Shown here piece by piece: positions 27,120 through 34,980 of a DNA stretch of 43,709 nucleotides. The notes beneath the pieces were generated by a model. The model had not been told where the DNA came from and ran no database searches. It saw nothing but the letters and a program-made list of their open reading frames with translations. A program made the translations under genes and the position numbers. Source of the stretch: Bacteroidota bacterium. GTDB lineage: Bacteria; Bacteroidota; Bacteroidia; Cytophagales; Cyclobacteriaceae. The stretch's first letter is position 1. Each line of letters starts with the position of its first letter. The stretch is taken from positions 1-43,709 of the forward strand of contig JABDGP010000022.1 of the NCBI GenBank assembly GCA_013285945.1, read 5' to 3'.

Positions 27120-28799
27120 CTACTTATCCTCTGTTTTTTCGATCTCGAGAGTTACCCGAATTTCTCTCACGATATTATTCAGCTCCGACGCACAGTTTTT
27201 TATCATACTTACTATTTCATCTCGCTCGCTATTATCAACTTTCTTATTGTCGAAAAGCATTACCAGCCCTAAAATCGTGGCTACGGGTGCTCTTAGTTTA
27301 TGTGCGTTGATAAATGCGTAATTGGCCAATTTGATGTTCTTATTCTCAAGCTCGATATTCTTATCATTCAGTTCCCGTGTTCGGTCAGCTATTTTTAATT
27401 CCAGATCGCTATTCAATTCATTAAGGGACTTATTTAACTGTTGCAATTGTTTGGCCTGAGAGATCAAGACTTTTTGCTGTTTTTTGATTTCCTTGTTTAA
27501 TAACCGCAGCCGGTGGTTGGAGATCTTTTTTCGTTGAAAATTTCTGTAGACCAGAAGAGCAACAAAAATCATCACTACAAATCCCGCGATGAAGGTGTTC
27601 CTGATCCATTTCTCTTTTGACAGTATCCGTTCTTTCTCCAGATTTTCCAAGCGTTGTTCCTTCTTAGCCGATTCATATTCATATTGTGCTTCGAGTTTGC
27701 CAATGGCTTTTGCATTCTCATTGTTGTAGATCGAGTCCTGAATAGCATGATATGTTTTAAAGACGGAAAAGGCTTCACTGGTATGTCCCAGTTCTTCATG
27801 AAGTTCGGAGAGTGATTTGGCCGCAATTCCTGTCTCGCGGTTTAGCCCTGATTTGAGACCGATTCTCATGGCCTTTTCAAAATGAAACAATGCCTTCTCA
27901 TATTGATGAGTAGCTTTATAAAGTGTAGCAAGGCCCGTGTTTATACCAATACCTATTATAGGATCATTGCACAACTCTACTCCCAGCAGCGCTTCTTTGT
28001 AATAGAATTCAGCACTATCAAGTTTTTTTATTTTAAAATATATATTTCCAATATTCTCCAGCGGATATTTTCTGGCGCAAGCTCCCTCAGATCCATACAT
28101 CTGCAGCGAACGAAAATAATAGGCCAGCGACATTTTATATTCACCCTTATCGGCATAAACCATTCCCAGATTATTCATGCAAGAGCCGGCTGATGCCTGG
28201 TCGCCGAGCTGCTGCTGCAGATCAAGTGTTTGTTTCCAATAATCCAGGGCACGGTCGTAGTCTTTGAGGTTGTAATACATGCCACCCACGTTAATGAGAA
28301 TTGCGGCAGTCACTGTCTTATTTTTCAAAGATTCGGCTATAGAAAGTGCTTTCTGATAATATTCAAATGCAGTAGGATAGTTGCCTTGATAATTATGGAT
28401 TATACCAATGTTGTTTAAAGCGTCTGCCTCGGTCTTTTTTAAGCCATAAGAGACAGAAATGTCAAGTGCAGCTTGACATAAGTCCATTCCGGCCAGTAGA
28501 TCACCTTCTTTCCATTTGCTTATTCCCATCAATAAATTTGCCTGTGCCTCTCCTTTTTTATAACCCCGTTTTGCAGATAATTTGAGCGCCCGGTTAGCAA
28601 ATTGGAACATACTATCAAGATTCCCTCTTCTATATAGAGTGGCGATTTCCAGATATATATTTATCCGGGTAGTATCACTGGCCTTTGCAGCAGCAAATTG
28701 CAGGCTATCAATTTTATTTACCTGAGAGATTGCGGAATTACATCCTGGCAAAACAAGCAAGATCAATAGCCACCTCATTAAGCTAAAATACGAAAACAT
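27120..28799 (-). CDS. TPR signalling protein with HisKA-like end but no ATPase domain
   Basis: This 559-residue protein has an N-terminal signal region (MRWLLILLVLPGC). At least six tetratricopeptide repeats follow (about 30-360). There is one membrane helix (about 400-418, TFIAGFVVMIFVALLVY), a coiled coil, and a final 62 residues with NAHKLRAPVATILGL (His500) resembling a HisKA dimerisation helix. The HATPase_c domain expected next is absent: the stop comes about 60 residues after the His, and only 103 bases separate it from the next gene. I chose the ATG at 28799. The frame extends 15 codons upstream from a weaker start. It could be a phospho-acceptor partner or a structural remnant. Confidence 0.8.
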   Translation of the reverse strand: MFSYFSLMRWLLILLVLPGCNSAISQVNKIDSLQFAAAKASDTTRINIYLEIATLYRRGNLDSMFQFANRALKLSAKRGYKKGEAQANLLMGISKWKEGDLLAGMDLCQAALDISVSYGLKKTEADALNNIGIIHNYQGNYPTAFEYYQKALSIAESLKNKTVTAAILINVGGMYYNLKDYDRALDYWKQTLDLQQQLGDQASAGSCMNNLGMVYADKGEYKMSLAYYFRSLQMYGSEGACARKYPLENIGNIYFKIKKLDSAEFYYKEALLGVELCNDPIIGIGINTGLATLYKATHQYEKALFHFEKAMRIGLKSGLNRETGIAAKSLSELHEELGHTSEAFSVFKTYHAIQDSIYNNENAKAIGKLEAQYEYESAKKEQRLENLEKERILSKEKWIRNTFIAGFVVMIFVALLVYRNFQRKKISNHRLRLLNKEIKKQQKVLISQAKQLQQLNKSLNELNSDLELKIADRTRELNDKNIELENKNIKLANYAFINAHKLRAPVATILGLVMLFDNKKVDNSERDEIVSMIKNCASELNNIVREIRVTLEIEKTEDK

Positions 28800-28920
28800 T
28801 TTAGGGGAGCCTCGATTCAGCAAGGGCTGGCAGACTATAAACAACCTTGAATGTGATGGAAAGCCAGAACATCTGAAGAATTGCCTCGCCGCTGTTACAG
28901 GCCATTTGGAACAAAAATTG

Positions 28921-28928
28921 TACCTTTG
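28921..28928 (+). promoter_or_regulatory. Candidate -7 element for the 78-aa basic protein
   Basis: TACCTTTG is an exact TAnnTTTG match, about 50 bases ahead of the ATG at 28979. The -33 region is weak: TTA lies 23 bases upstream and TTG only 12. Confidence 0.45.
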
Positions 28929-28978
28929 CGGTTGCTTATCAAAAACAGGCCTTGCAAGCCGCTAAAATCAACAAAAAT

Positions 28979-29215
28979 ATGGGAAGACCTCCGATTTTGC
29001 CGAAGAAGAAAAAAGACGGCTGGTACATTGAAGTGCGCAACAAAGGCGCCAAATCCGGCCTCATCCTTATCCGCGACAGCTATGAAGCAATGATGCAAGC
29101 TGCCCGCCAGTACGAAACTACTAAAGACGTGATCGTGTTGGGTGAGCACAAAAGTGGAAAAAGAGTAGAAGATAGTTTGAAGAAAGAGGCTAAAAAGAAG
29201 AAAGAAAAAGTTTAA
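28979..29215 (+). CDS. Small basic conserved-looking protein of unknown function
   Basis: This is a 78-residue, very basic cytoplasmic protein. It opens GRPPILPKKKKDGWYIEVRN, has a likely beta-beta-alpha centre (GLILIRDSYEAMMQAARQY) and ends in a lysine-rich helix (LKKEAKKKKEKV). No family is recognised, and binding to nucleic acid or ribosomes would fit its charge. The ATG at 28979 is preferred over an in-frame TTG at 28952 because it leaves a normal leader after the -7 element. It is convergent with tadA, eight bases apart. Confidence 0.65.
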   Translation: MGRPPILPKKKKDGWYIEVRNKGAKSGLILIRDSYEAMMQAARQYETTKDVIVLGEHKSGKRVEDSLKKEAKKKKEKV

Positions 29216-29223
29216 GCCGGTAT

Positions 29224-29667
29224 TTATTCACGGATCCTTCTGAAGAATGCTTCGATCAGCTCTTTGGAAGGATCTTTTTTTATACCCTTTATTATTTCCG
29301 TTTTGGGGTGAAGCAACGGAGTACTTACCAAAGAGAAGCCGCGCTGAGTATCGTCGGCACCGTAAACCAGTTTTTGAAGTTGCACCCATTGCAGTGCGCC
29401 CGCACACATCACACAAGGTTCAAGTGTAACATACAACGTACAATCGTCGAGGTATTTTGAGCCTAGACCGTTGGCCGCCGCAGTAACAGCAAGCATCTCG
29501 GCATGAGCAGTGGCATCGGTAAGTTGCTCTGTTTGATTATGTGCCCGGGCAATTATTTTATTCTGACAAACTACTACTGCGCCAACAGGAACTTCTCCGT
29601 TGACAAAAGCTTTGCGTGCCTCTTTCAACGCTTCACCCATAAAATAATCATGCGAGGAGAAATCCAT
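29224..29667 (-). CDS. tadA: tRNA-specific adenosine deaminase
   Basis: This zinc cytidine-deaminase-fold enzyme converts A34 to inosine in the tRNA-Arg(ACG) anticodon. The 147-residue sequence has the zinc site His55-Ala-Glu57 (HAE, with Glu57 the proton shuttle) and PCVMC (Cys85, Cys88). The N-terminus DYFMGEALKEARKAFVNGEVPVGAV is typical of TadA. Related nucleoside or guanine deaminases are the alternative, but the length and PCVMCAGAL favour TadA. Confidence 0.92.
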   Translation of the reverse strand: MDFSSHDYFMGEALKEARKAFVNGEVPVGAVVVCQNKIIARAHNQTEQLTDATAHAEMLAVTAAANGLGSKYLDDCTLYVTLEPCVMCAGALQWVQLQKLVYGADDTQRGFSLVSTPLLHPKTEIIKGIKKDPSKELIEAFFRRIRE

Positions 29668-29684
29668 GGCCTTGTAATTATTTA

Positions 29685-29753
29685 GTTAATCGTTATTTGT
29701 TAATGGTAACAGTAAATTGAAAATTCATCTTCTATTAACTTTTAACGACTAAC
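29685..29753. repeat. Short dyad of a TTAATCGTTA intergenic motif
   Basis: GTTAATCGTTA (29685-29695) and TAACGACTAAC (29743-29753) are inverted copies with one mismatch, 47 bases apart, between tadA and the AraC gene. The reverse complement of the first recurs exactly at 42889-42899 between kdpA and kdpB. Confidence 0.35.
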
Positions 29754-29759
29754 GAATTG

Positions 29760-30656
29760 TCAATTCTTCCCCATCAGGTATTTCTTTGGCGTGATACCAA
29801 ACTTCTTTTTGAAAGCCGCGATGAAATGACTTGGATTAGCATAGCCCACCTGATATGCTACTTCGTTTACCTGAAGCTGACGGGTATCGAGCAATGTGCG
29901 GGCATGATCCAGCTTGTGGTCAAGCAGATAACCAAAAACCGTGTTGCCGTAGATCTCCTTAAACCCAACCTTCAATTGATACTCGTTGAGTCCGGCAATT
30001 TTTGCTAACTCTTTAAGACTTGGCGGAGCATCGGCACTTTTAAGTAGATGCTCTTTGGCATGTTTGATTTTTCTTACGGTCTCCTGATCGTTGAGGAACG
30101 GGCAACTTTCGGTATCGGGTTTTTGATCGGAGAAGTACAGGCTCAATAACTCTAACGCCTTTCCATGATAATAAAGCTTGCGCGAATTTTCACTTAACGT
30201 GACCGAAAACAATTGATTGAGCACTACAACAAGCGATGAGGGAATCTCGCGCTCATCATAAAATTTGACTTTAACATTTTCTGGTTTTAAAAACGGGAGT
30301 GCATCAGGAATGAAAAGCTTGTGCAGTCCTTCGAGAGAAATTGATAAGCTCACCATTCGTGTTGACGGCGAAATCGTAAGTCCAAAAGGGAGGTCCTTTT
30401 CAGGATTATAAAAGAAATAGTTTTTATGCTTAGATATCTCGCGGCTGTAGTGTGGCCCGAAAGAGAATACCGCACTGCCATCTACACAAAAATAAAAATG
30501 AACGATACTCTGGCGAAGGATACTTTGCACGGTCACATCGGCCACAGAAACATTGCTACACGACGACAAAACAAAGTCTTCGTTTTCGAAAAGAACATCG
30601 ATTGTTTTCTCCGAACCAGTTTTAGTTACAAAGGCTGATAACGCTTGTATTTCCAC
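29760..30656 (-). CDS. AraC-family transcriptional regulator
   Basis: This 298-residue regulator has a divergent N-terminal sensor part (about 1-190). The C-terminal double helix-turn-helix runs from about 200 to 296, with LKELAKIAGLNEYQLKVGFKE as the first HTH. The second contains VNEVAYQVGYANPSHFIAAFKKKFGITPKKYL, shown here only to place it, and is typical of the AraC/XylS signature. It is divergent from the NagX-like acyltransferase gene with 85 bases between starts, so it may control that gene and itself. Effector unknown. Confidence 0.92.
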   Translation of the reverse strand: MEIQALSAFVTKTGSEKTIDVLFENEDFVLSSCSNVSVADVTVQSILRQSIVHFYFCVDGSAVFSFGPHYSREISKHKNYFFYNPEKDLPFGLTISPSTRMVSLSISLEGLHKLFIPDALPFLKPENVKVKFYDEREIPSSLVVVLNQLFSVTLSENSRKLYYHGKALELLSLYFSDQKPDTESCPFLNDQETVRKIKHAKEHLLKSADAPPSLKELAKIAGLNEYQLKVGFKEIYGNTVFGYLLDHKLDHARTLLDTRQLQVNEVAYQVGYANPSHFIAAFKKKFGITPKKYLMGKN

Positions 30657-30669
30657 GGCTTTTAAAACA

Positions 30670-30677
30670 CAAAAATA
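30670..30677 (-). promoter_or_regulatory. Candidate -7 element of the AraC regulator gene
   Basis: On the minus strand this reads TATTTTTG, an exact TAnnTTTG, 13 bases ahead of the AraC ATG. No TTG is found at the usual -33 spacing, which would suit an activator- or repressor-dependent promoter. Confidence 0.4.
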
Positions 30678-30720
30678 ACACTTAAATAAACAATCGAGTT
30701 CACTCGTCTGCCTTTCAGGT

Positions 30721-30728
30721 TATTTTTG
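30721..30728 (+). promoter_or_regulatory. Candidate -7 element of the NagX-like gene
   Basis: TATTTTTG fits TAnnTTTG, 13 bases ahead of the ATG at 30742, the mirror image of the divergent AraC promoter. The -33 element is missing here too. Confidence 0.4.
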
Positions 30729-30741
30729 CTATTTTTCATCA

Positions 30742-31845
30742 ATGGAAAAAAACCGCTACCTCGCCCTTGATGTGCTCCGCGGCATCACCGTCACCTTAAT
30801 GATCATAGTGAATACGCCCGGGAACCATGCTACCACTTTTGCACCGCTGCTACACGCCAAGTGGCACGGCTTTACTCCTACCGACTGGGTGTTTCCCACA
30901 TTCATGTTTGTAGTGGGCAACGCTATGAGTTTCAGTCTGACAAAATACGGAGCCAACGGGGACGGAGAATTTTTCAAAAAAGTATTCAAGCGCTCGGTCA
31001 TCATCTTTCTGTTAGGCTTCCTGATGTACTGGTTTCCATTCGTTCATGAACAAGACGGCCAGATCGTTTTCAGCTCGATTAGCGAAACAAGAATATTTGG
31101 AGTGCTGCAGCGCATCGCGTTGGGTTATCTTTTTGCCTCGCTGATTTTGCATTTTTGGAAAGAGCGCGGCGCCATCATTTTCAGTATTGTTGCTCTGCTT
31201 GGTTACTGGCTATTGATGTATGTTTTGGGCGACTACACACTCACTGGCAATGCTGTATTGAAACTTGACCTTGCCTTGCTTGGCGATAAGCATTTGTATC
31301 ATGGTGAAGGACTTGCATTTGACCCTGAAGGTTTTTTAAGTACACTTCCGGCGATTGTAAATGTGATTGCCGGCTATCTGGCCGGCCGACTCATTCAGCA
31401 AAAGGGGAATTCGTATGAGACGATTTCAAAATTGATGATTGCCGGGGCACTGCTTTTGTTTGTGGCGCTGAGCTGGAACATGGCCTTTCCTATCAACAAG
31501 AAACTCTGGACAAGTTCTTTCGTGCTTTATACTATTGGGCTTGACTTATTGATCTTGCCTATTCTTATTTTCATAATTGACATCAAAAACGAAAAGCGAT
31601 GGACATATTTCTTTGAAGTGCTGGGCAGGAATACATTATTCGTTTACCTCCTATCCGAAATCGGAATTATATTCTTTTACATTTTTAAAATAGGCGACGA
31701 AACATTGTACACCTGGTTATATCAAAATGTTTTCCGATTAGCTGGTGATTATGCTGGGTCATTGTTGTTTGCCATTTCGTGGATGATGGTATGCTGGAGT
31801 GTTGGCTATTGGATGGATAAGAAAAAGATTTACGTGAAAGTTTAG
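30742..31845 (+). CDS. NagX-like membrane acyltransferase (DUF5009/HGSNAT family)
   Basis: This multi-pass membrane protein has 367 aa and about ten helices. It is related to heparan-alpha-glucosaminide N-acetyltransferase and bacterial NagX. The signature N-terminus is RYLALDVLRGITVTLMIIVN. HGFTPTDWVFPTFMFVVGNAMSF follows, shown here to place the conserved Asp and aromatic loop, and later LQRIALGYLF. Family members are linked to amino-sugar or cell-surface-glycan acetylation. It is controlled perhaps by the divergent AraC regulator. The exact acceptor is unknown. Confidence 0.88.
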   Translation: MEKNRYLALDVLRGITVTLMIIVNTPGNHATTFAPLLHAKWHGFTPTDWVFPTFMFVVGNAMSFSLTKYGANGDGEFFKKVFKRSVIIFLLGFLMYWFPFVHEQDGQIVFSSISETRIFGVLQRIALGYLFASLILHFWKERGAIIFSIVALLGYWLLMYVLGDYTLTGNAVLKLDLALLGDKHLYHGEGLAFDPEGFLSTLPAIVNVIAGYLAGRLIQQKGNSYETISKLMIAGALLLFVALSWNMAFPINKKLWTSSFVLYTIGLDLLILPILIFIIDIKNEKRWTYFFEVLGRNTLFVYLLSEIGIIFFYIFKIGDETLYTWLYQNVFRLAGDYAGSLLFAISWMMVCWSVGYWMDKKKIYVKV

Positions 31846-31984
31846 CAGCCGTAATCTGATCGTCACTACAATAAGCTTTAGAAAACAAGTCAAACAATTC
31901 ACGATCTTACTTGCTACAACGAGATGCAACTTTCGGAAACCTAATGCGTCTCTCTTTTCAATCTTAAAAAAATAAACACACTAT

Positions 31985-32953
31985 ATGAATAACGTAACTC
32001 GCCTGAGCATGAGATTGTCTTGTGCAACGATCTTTCTGTTAACTGTATTCAGTTCTCAGAGTCAGGACAATGCAAAAAAGAATCAGAACAAAGACCCCGA
32101 GGCAACCGAGATTGTCACTTCCGATTTAGATCATTTCTGGGTTGCCCTGAAAAAGGCGGGGCCCGATGTCAATCCTGAAACTCTTACAACACTTTATCTC
32201 GTGCCAGGCTCCGACGGCATCAAAGGATTTATGAAAGGTCGGATTAAAAGCGCAGAGAACCTGGCGAAGGTCATCAAGTCGCACCAAAAGTATTATAACT
32301 ATATCCGTGTTTGCACAGACAGCATCGCAGGCATGAAAAATCAAATAAGAAATAGTTTAGTAAAACTAAAGGACCTATATCCCGAGGCCGTTTTCCCTCC
32401 GGTATATTTTGTGATCGGGGCACTCAACTCCGGCGGAACCTCCTCCGACGATGGCTTGATCATTGGCGCAGAGATGTATGCTCTCACACCAAACACACCT
32501 CAGGATGAACTTCAACCGTGGCTTAAGGCTGTAATTAAACCGGTTAGTCAGGTGCCTCACATTGTAGCTCACGAACTGATCCATTTCCAACAACAATATT
32601 CCGATGATGCATCTTTGTTGGCGGCTTCTGTCAAAGAGGGCTCGGCCGATTTCATTGCAGAATTAATTTCGGGCAAGCACATCAATCCCCATGTACATGA
32701 TTTTGCAAATCCAAAGGAGAAGGAACTATGGCTGGAGTTTAAGGCACGGATGAATAAGGCGGACTACACCGAATGGTTATACGGGCCATCGCCGGGAAGA
32801 CCCAATGATCTGGGTTATTGGATGGGCTATAAAATAACGAAGGCATACTATGATCAGGCTCAGGATAAAAAAACAGCAATACATGATATTTTGAACATCA
32901 AGGATTTCAATAAATTTCTTGATAAGAGCGGTTACGCTTCGAAGTTCAATTGA
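31985..32953 (+). CDS. Predicted secreted Zn metalloprotease, DUF2268-like
   Basis: This 322-residue exported protein has a signal peptide (about 1-27, SSQSQ). The HExxH zinc motif is in VAHELIHFQQ (His196, Glu197, His200), with a downstream Glu in KEGSADFIAEL as the likely third ligand. The layout resembles DUF2268 predicted zinc proteases. The centre (SSDDGLIIGAEMYAL) and end (GRPNDLGYWMGYKITKAYYD) are conserved-looking. Substrate unknown. A strong hairpin terminator follows. Confidence 0.8.
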   Translation: MNNVTRLSMRLSCATIFLLTVFSSQSQDNAKKNQNKDPEATEIVTSDLDHFWVALKKAGPDVNPETLTTLYLVPGSDGIKGFMKGRIKSAENLAKVIKSHQKYYNYIRVCTDSIAGMKNQIRNSLVKLKDLYPEAVFPPVYFVIGALNSGGTSSDDGLIIGAEMYALTPNTPQDELQPWLKAVIKPVSQVPHIVAHELIHFQQQYSDDASLLAASVKEGSADFIAELISGKHINPHVHDFANPKEKELWLEFKARMNKADYTEWLYGPSPGRPNDLGYWMGYKITKAYYDQAQDKKTAIHDILNIKDFNKFLDKSGYASKFN

Positions 32954-32970
32954 AACTCCTTAACCTCGCT

Positions 32971-33016
32971 AGCCGCCCGACTGCTATAAGTTTAGCACAG
33001 CAGTCAGGCGGCTTTC
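32971..33016 (+). terminator. Terminator after the DUF2268-like gene
   Basis: AGCCGCCCGACTGCT (32971-32985) pairs with AGCAGTCAGGCGGCT (32999-33013) with one C-A mismatch and a 13-base loop. A short T run follows. Confidence 0.65.
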
Positions 33017-33037
33017 ATCTCTCAACAACTATTGAAT

Positions 33038-33066
33038 TTGTAATCCGCTTCATATCCCTACCTTTA
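33038..33066 (+). promoter_or_regulatory. Promoter of the 105-aa helical protein gene
   Basis: TTG (33038-33040), an 18-base spacer and TACCTTTA (33059-33066), one mismatch from TAnnTTTG. The ATG follows 21 bases later. Confidence 0.55.
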
Positions 33067-33087
33067 GGTTATAGAAACGAATTATAA

Positions 33088-33405
33088 ATGGAAACTAACA
33101 AAGCTCTTACGGCAGATCAACTCAATAAGTTAAAAGAGACAGTGCGCCAGCGATTTGATGATCTGTATCACAGAATCGGAACCAACCGCCAAAAGCTAGC
33201 CAATACTGTTTTGCTCGTAGACCAGTCTATTAATAAAGAGCTCACCAAAGAAAAGATCGATACTGTACGCGAAAAAGCAATTCTTCGTAACGTGCGCGAA
33301 GTTGAAAGAGAAGCAAGCAACCAGTTGCCGCACCTTCATAAAGTCGCAGCGCCCACACCCACACCTCCTGCCGCCAAGGCAAAACCCAAGGCTACGAAAA
33401 AGTAA
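33088..33405 (+). CDS. Small helical protein with Pro/Ala/Lys tail
   Basis: This 105-residue cytoplasmic protein has residues 1-85 strongly helical and charged (LNKLKETVRQRFDDLYHRIG and on). The tail (VAAPTPTPPAAKAKPKATKK) resembles the basic PxxK tails of histone-H1-like bacterial proteins. No family is recognised. DNA or RNA binding is a guess from the tail alone. It has its own promoter and stands alone between terminator-bounded genes. Confidence 0.65.
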   Translation: METNKALTADQLNKLKETVRQRFDDLYHRIGTNRQKLANTVLLVDQSINKELTKEKIDTVREKAILRNVREVEREASNQLPHLHKVAAPTPTPPAAKAKPKATKK

Positions 33406-33640
33406 AGGCTAGTCTCCTTTCCTTCCCACGATAAGTGGAAGCATTTCCTTACTGGATAAATTATGCACCATAAATAAGTAGGGCAAAATAATGCTTTGCT
33501 TTAAGCATCACTTTTGCGAGGATTTAACAACTTTATCTCCCAAAACGAAGTCCCGGTAAAGGATGCTTAGAAAAATTTGCACACCGGTGGGCAGCGAAAC
33601 GCCGGTGAGAATTGTCTTAGAGCTATAAACCAGGCAAATC

Positions 33641-34354
33641 ATGAAACACGCCCTTCCATTCATTCTCGTGCTAATCACTTTCAGCTGCGACATAGTGTCA
33701 AAAGATGGTGATCTAAAATTTCAAAGACCTTTACAAATGGCTATCGTAGCCAATAAATCTACTGTTATTGATGTTCAAAAATTATTTCCAAGTTACACTA
33801 AAGTTGACTTGGCAAACAATAGTAACATCACCTACTTCAGTGATCGTTACATTAAGTATAGCTCGGGCACTACTGCTGCAATTCCGTTTTCTTTTGTGGT
33901 CACCACAGCAGATAACACCAAAACTCAGGTGAACGTGACTGCCATGGGGCAATTGCAAAGTTGTTCAGATAACGCTCCCTTTACACAGGCAACAATTTCA
34001 AATACAACTACATTGGTAGTAAATCTTTTGAACAATCCCGAGTTTTGCAACTACGACAATCATTCAGGAATTGAGGTTGGGTTAGCAATTACAAGGCCGG
34101 GGATTGATACTCCCGATCAAAATATCGATGGAGTTAGTATACTGTTGTGTTCCTGTGGACCAATTGAAGGAATTCATGCTGTTTTCACTTATATACCTCC
34201 CAAAGGCTTTGTTGGTCAGGTTAAAATCAAATATTATCTCCATGCCGGAGCTGCTTCAGATGCCTATAGCACCTACGGCGATGCGATCTATTACGACCCT
34301 CAATATTCCCAATATTTTTCAGCACATGATGTTGTGATTACTGTTACGAACTAA
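33641..34354 (+). CDS. Predicted lipoprotein with beta-rich domain, unknown function
   Basis: This 237-residue predicted lipoprotein has lipobox TFSC (Cys16). The body is beta-rich and Ser/Thr-rich, looks like one or two Ig/cadherin-type sandwiches, and holds an unusual cysteine cluster (QLQSC, NPEFC, ILLCSC). A terminator-like hairpin separates it from the ECF sigma gene 56 bases downstream. It may belong to the same envelope module, but only proximity supports that. No family is recognised. Confidence 0.65.
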   Translation: MKHALPFILVLITFSCDIVSKDGDLKFQRPLQMAIVANKSTVIDVQKLFPSYTKVDLANNSNITYFSDRYIKYSSGTTAAIPFSFVVTTADNTKTQVNVTAMGQLQSCSDNAPFTQATISNTTTLVVNLLNNPEFCNYDNHSGIEVGLAITRPGIDTPDQNIDGVSILLCSCGPIEGIHAVFTYIPPKGFVGQVKIKYYLHAGAASDAYSTYGDAIYYDPQYSQYFSAHDVVITVTN

Positions 34355-34374
34355 AGATTGAGATAAATCTGTGT

Positions 34375-34408
34375 AGAATCCTCTAAGATAAAATTGGAGG
34401 ATTCTTTT
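34375..34408 (+). terminator. Hairpin with T tail directly before the ECF sigma gene
   Basis: AGAATCCTC (34375-34383) and GAGGATTCT (34397-34405) form a perfect 9-bp stem with TTTT after it. The right arm also contains the Shine-Dalgarno-like GGAGG (34396-34400), ten bases ahead of the sigma ATG at 34411. The structure could therefore end the lipoprotein transcript and hide the sigma ribosome site. Confidence 0.6.
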
Positions 34409-34410
34409 AT

Positions 34411-34980
34411 ATGAAAGAACTGAAGAGAATTCTTGAGCAATGCAAAAAAGGCGATGAATTGGCCCAACGAGTTCTCTTTGCCCAAATGAAATCTACCTGG
34501 ATGGGTGTTGCTGTGCGCTACATGAAAGACACAGACGAAGCTAAAGATATTTTTCAGGAGGCTACATTAAAAATATTTACAGACCTGCGCTCGCTAAAAG
34601 ATACCAGTGCCTTTCATGGATGGGCGCGAAGAATAGTAATCAACACGGCGCTGAATCACCTGAAGCAACGGCAGAGTTACTTGTTTGCATTGCAAGAACA
34701 TCATTCAAACGAGCAGGCATCGCTTGAAGCCGGTGATGAAGAAATAATCCTTAAAATGGATCATGCAAAACTTCTTGATATTATCGGCAACATGCCCGAA
34801 GGATATCGAATGGTATTTAATCTCTTTCTCATTGAAGGTTTTACGCATCAGGAGATCGGAAAGATGATGAATATTTCAGAGAGCACTTCACGCTCTCAAC
34901 TGGTAAAAGCAAAGCAATATTTGAAGAGAGTATTGGAGAAACTTAAAAAAAACGGCTATGAAAAAGTTGTCGGATTCTGA
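34411..34980 (+). CDS. ECF-type RNA polymerase sigma factor
   Basis: This 189-residue sigma-70 family factor is of the extracytoplasmic function group. Region 2 (about 20-90) has YMKDTDEAKDIFQEATLKIF and AFHGWARRIVINTALNHLK. Region 4 (about 120-175) has MPEGYRMVFNLFLIEGFTH and EIGKMMNISESTSRSQLVKA. The gene's last 23 bases overlap the downstream gene, whose N-terminus looks anti-sigma-like, the usual arrangement for a sigma/anti-sigma pair. An unusual GGAGG lies ten bases before the start, inside a hairpin. Confidence 0.95.
   Translation: MKELKRILEQCKKGDELAQRVLFAQMKSTWMGVAVRYMKDTDEAKDIFQEATLKIFTDLRSLKDTSAFHGWARRIVINTALNHLKQRQSYLFALQEHHSNEQASLEAGDEEIILKMDHAKLLDIIGNMPEGYRMVFNLFLIEGFTHQEIGKMMNISESTSRSQLVKAKQYLKRVLEKLKKNGYEKVVGF

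Noticed and set aside
33571-33617. CACCGG...CCGGTG hairpin upstream of the lipoprotein as a terminator or riboswitch
   Set aside because: The stem is only six pairs with no T tail and no wider conserved-looking fold. I could not support a specific element.
33508-33693. Minus-strand 61-aa ORF in the gap before the 237-aa lipoprotein gene
   Set aside because: There is no promoter or sequence feature, and it overlaps the lipoprotein start.
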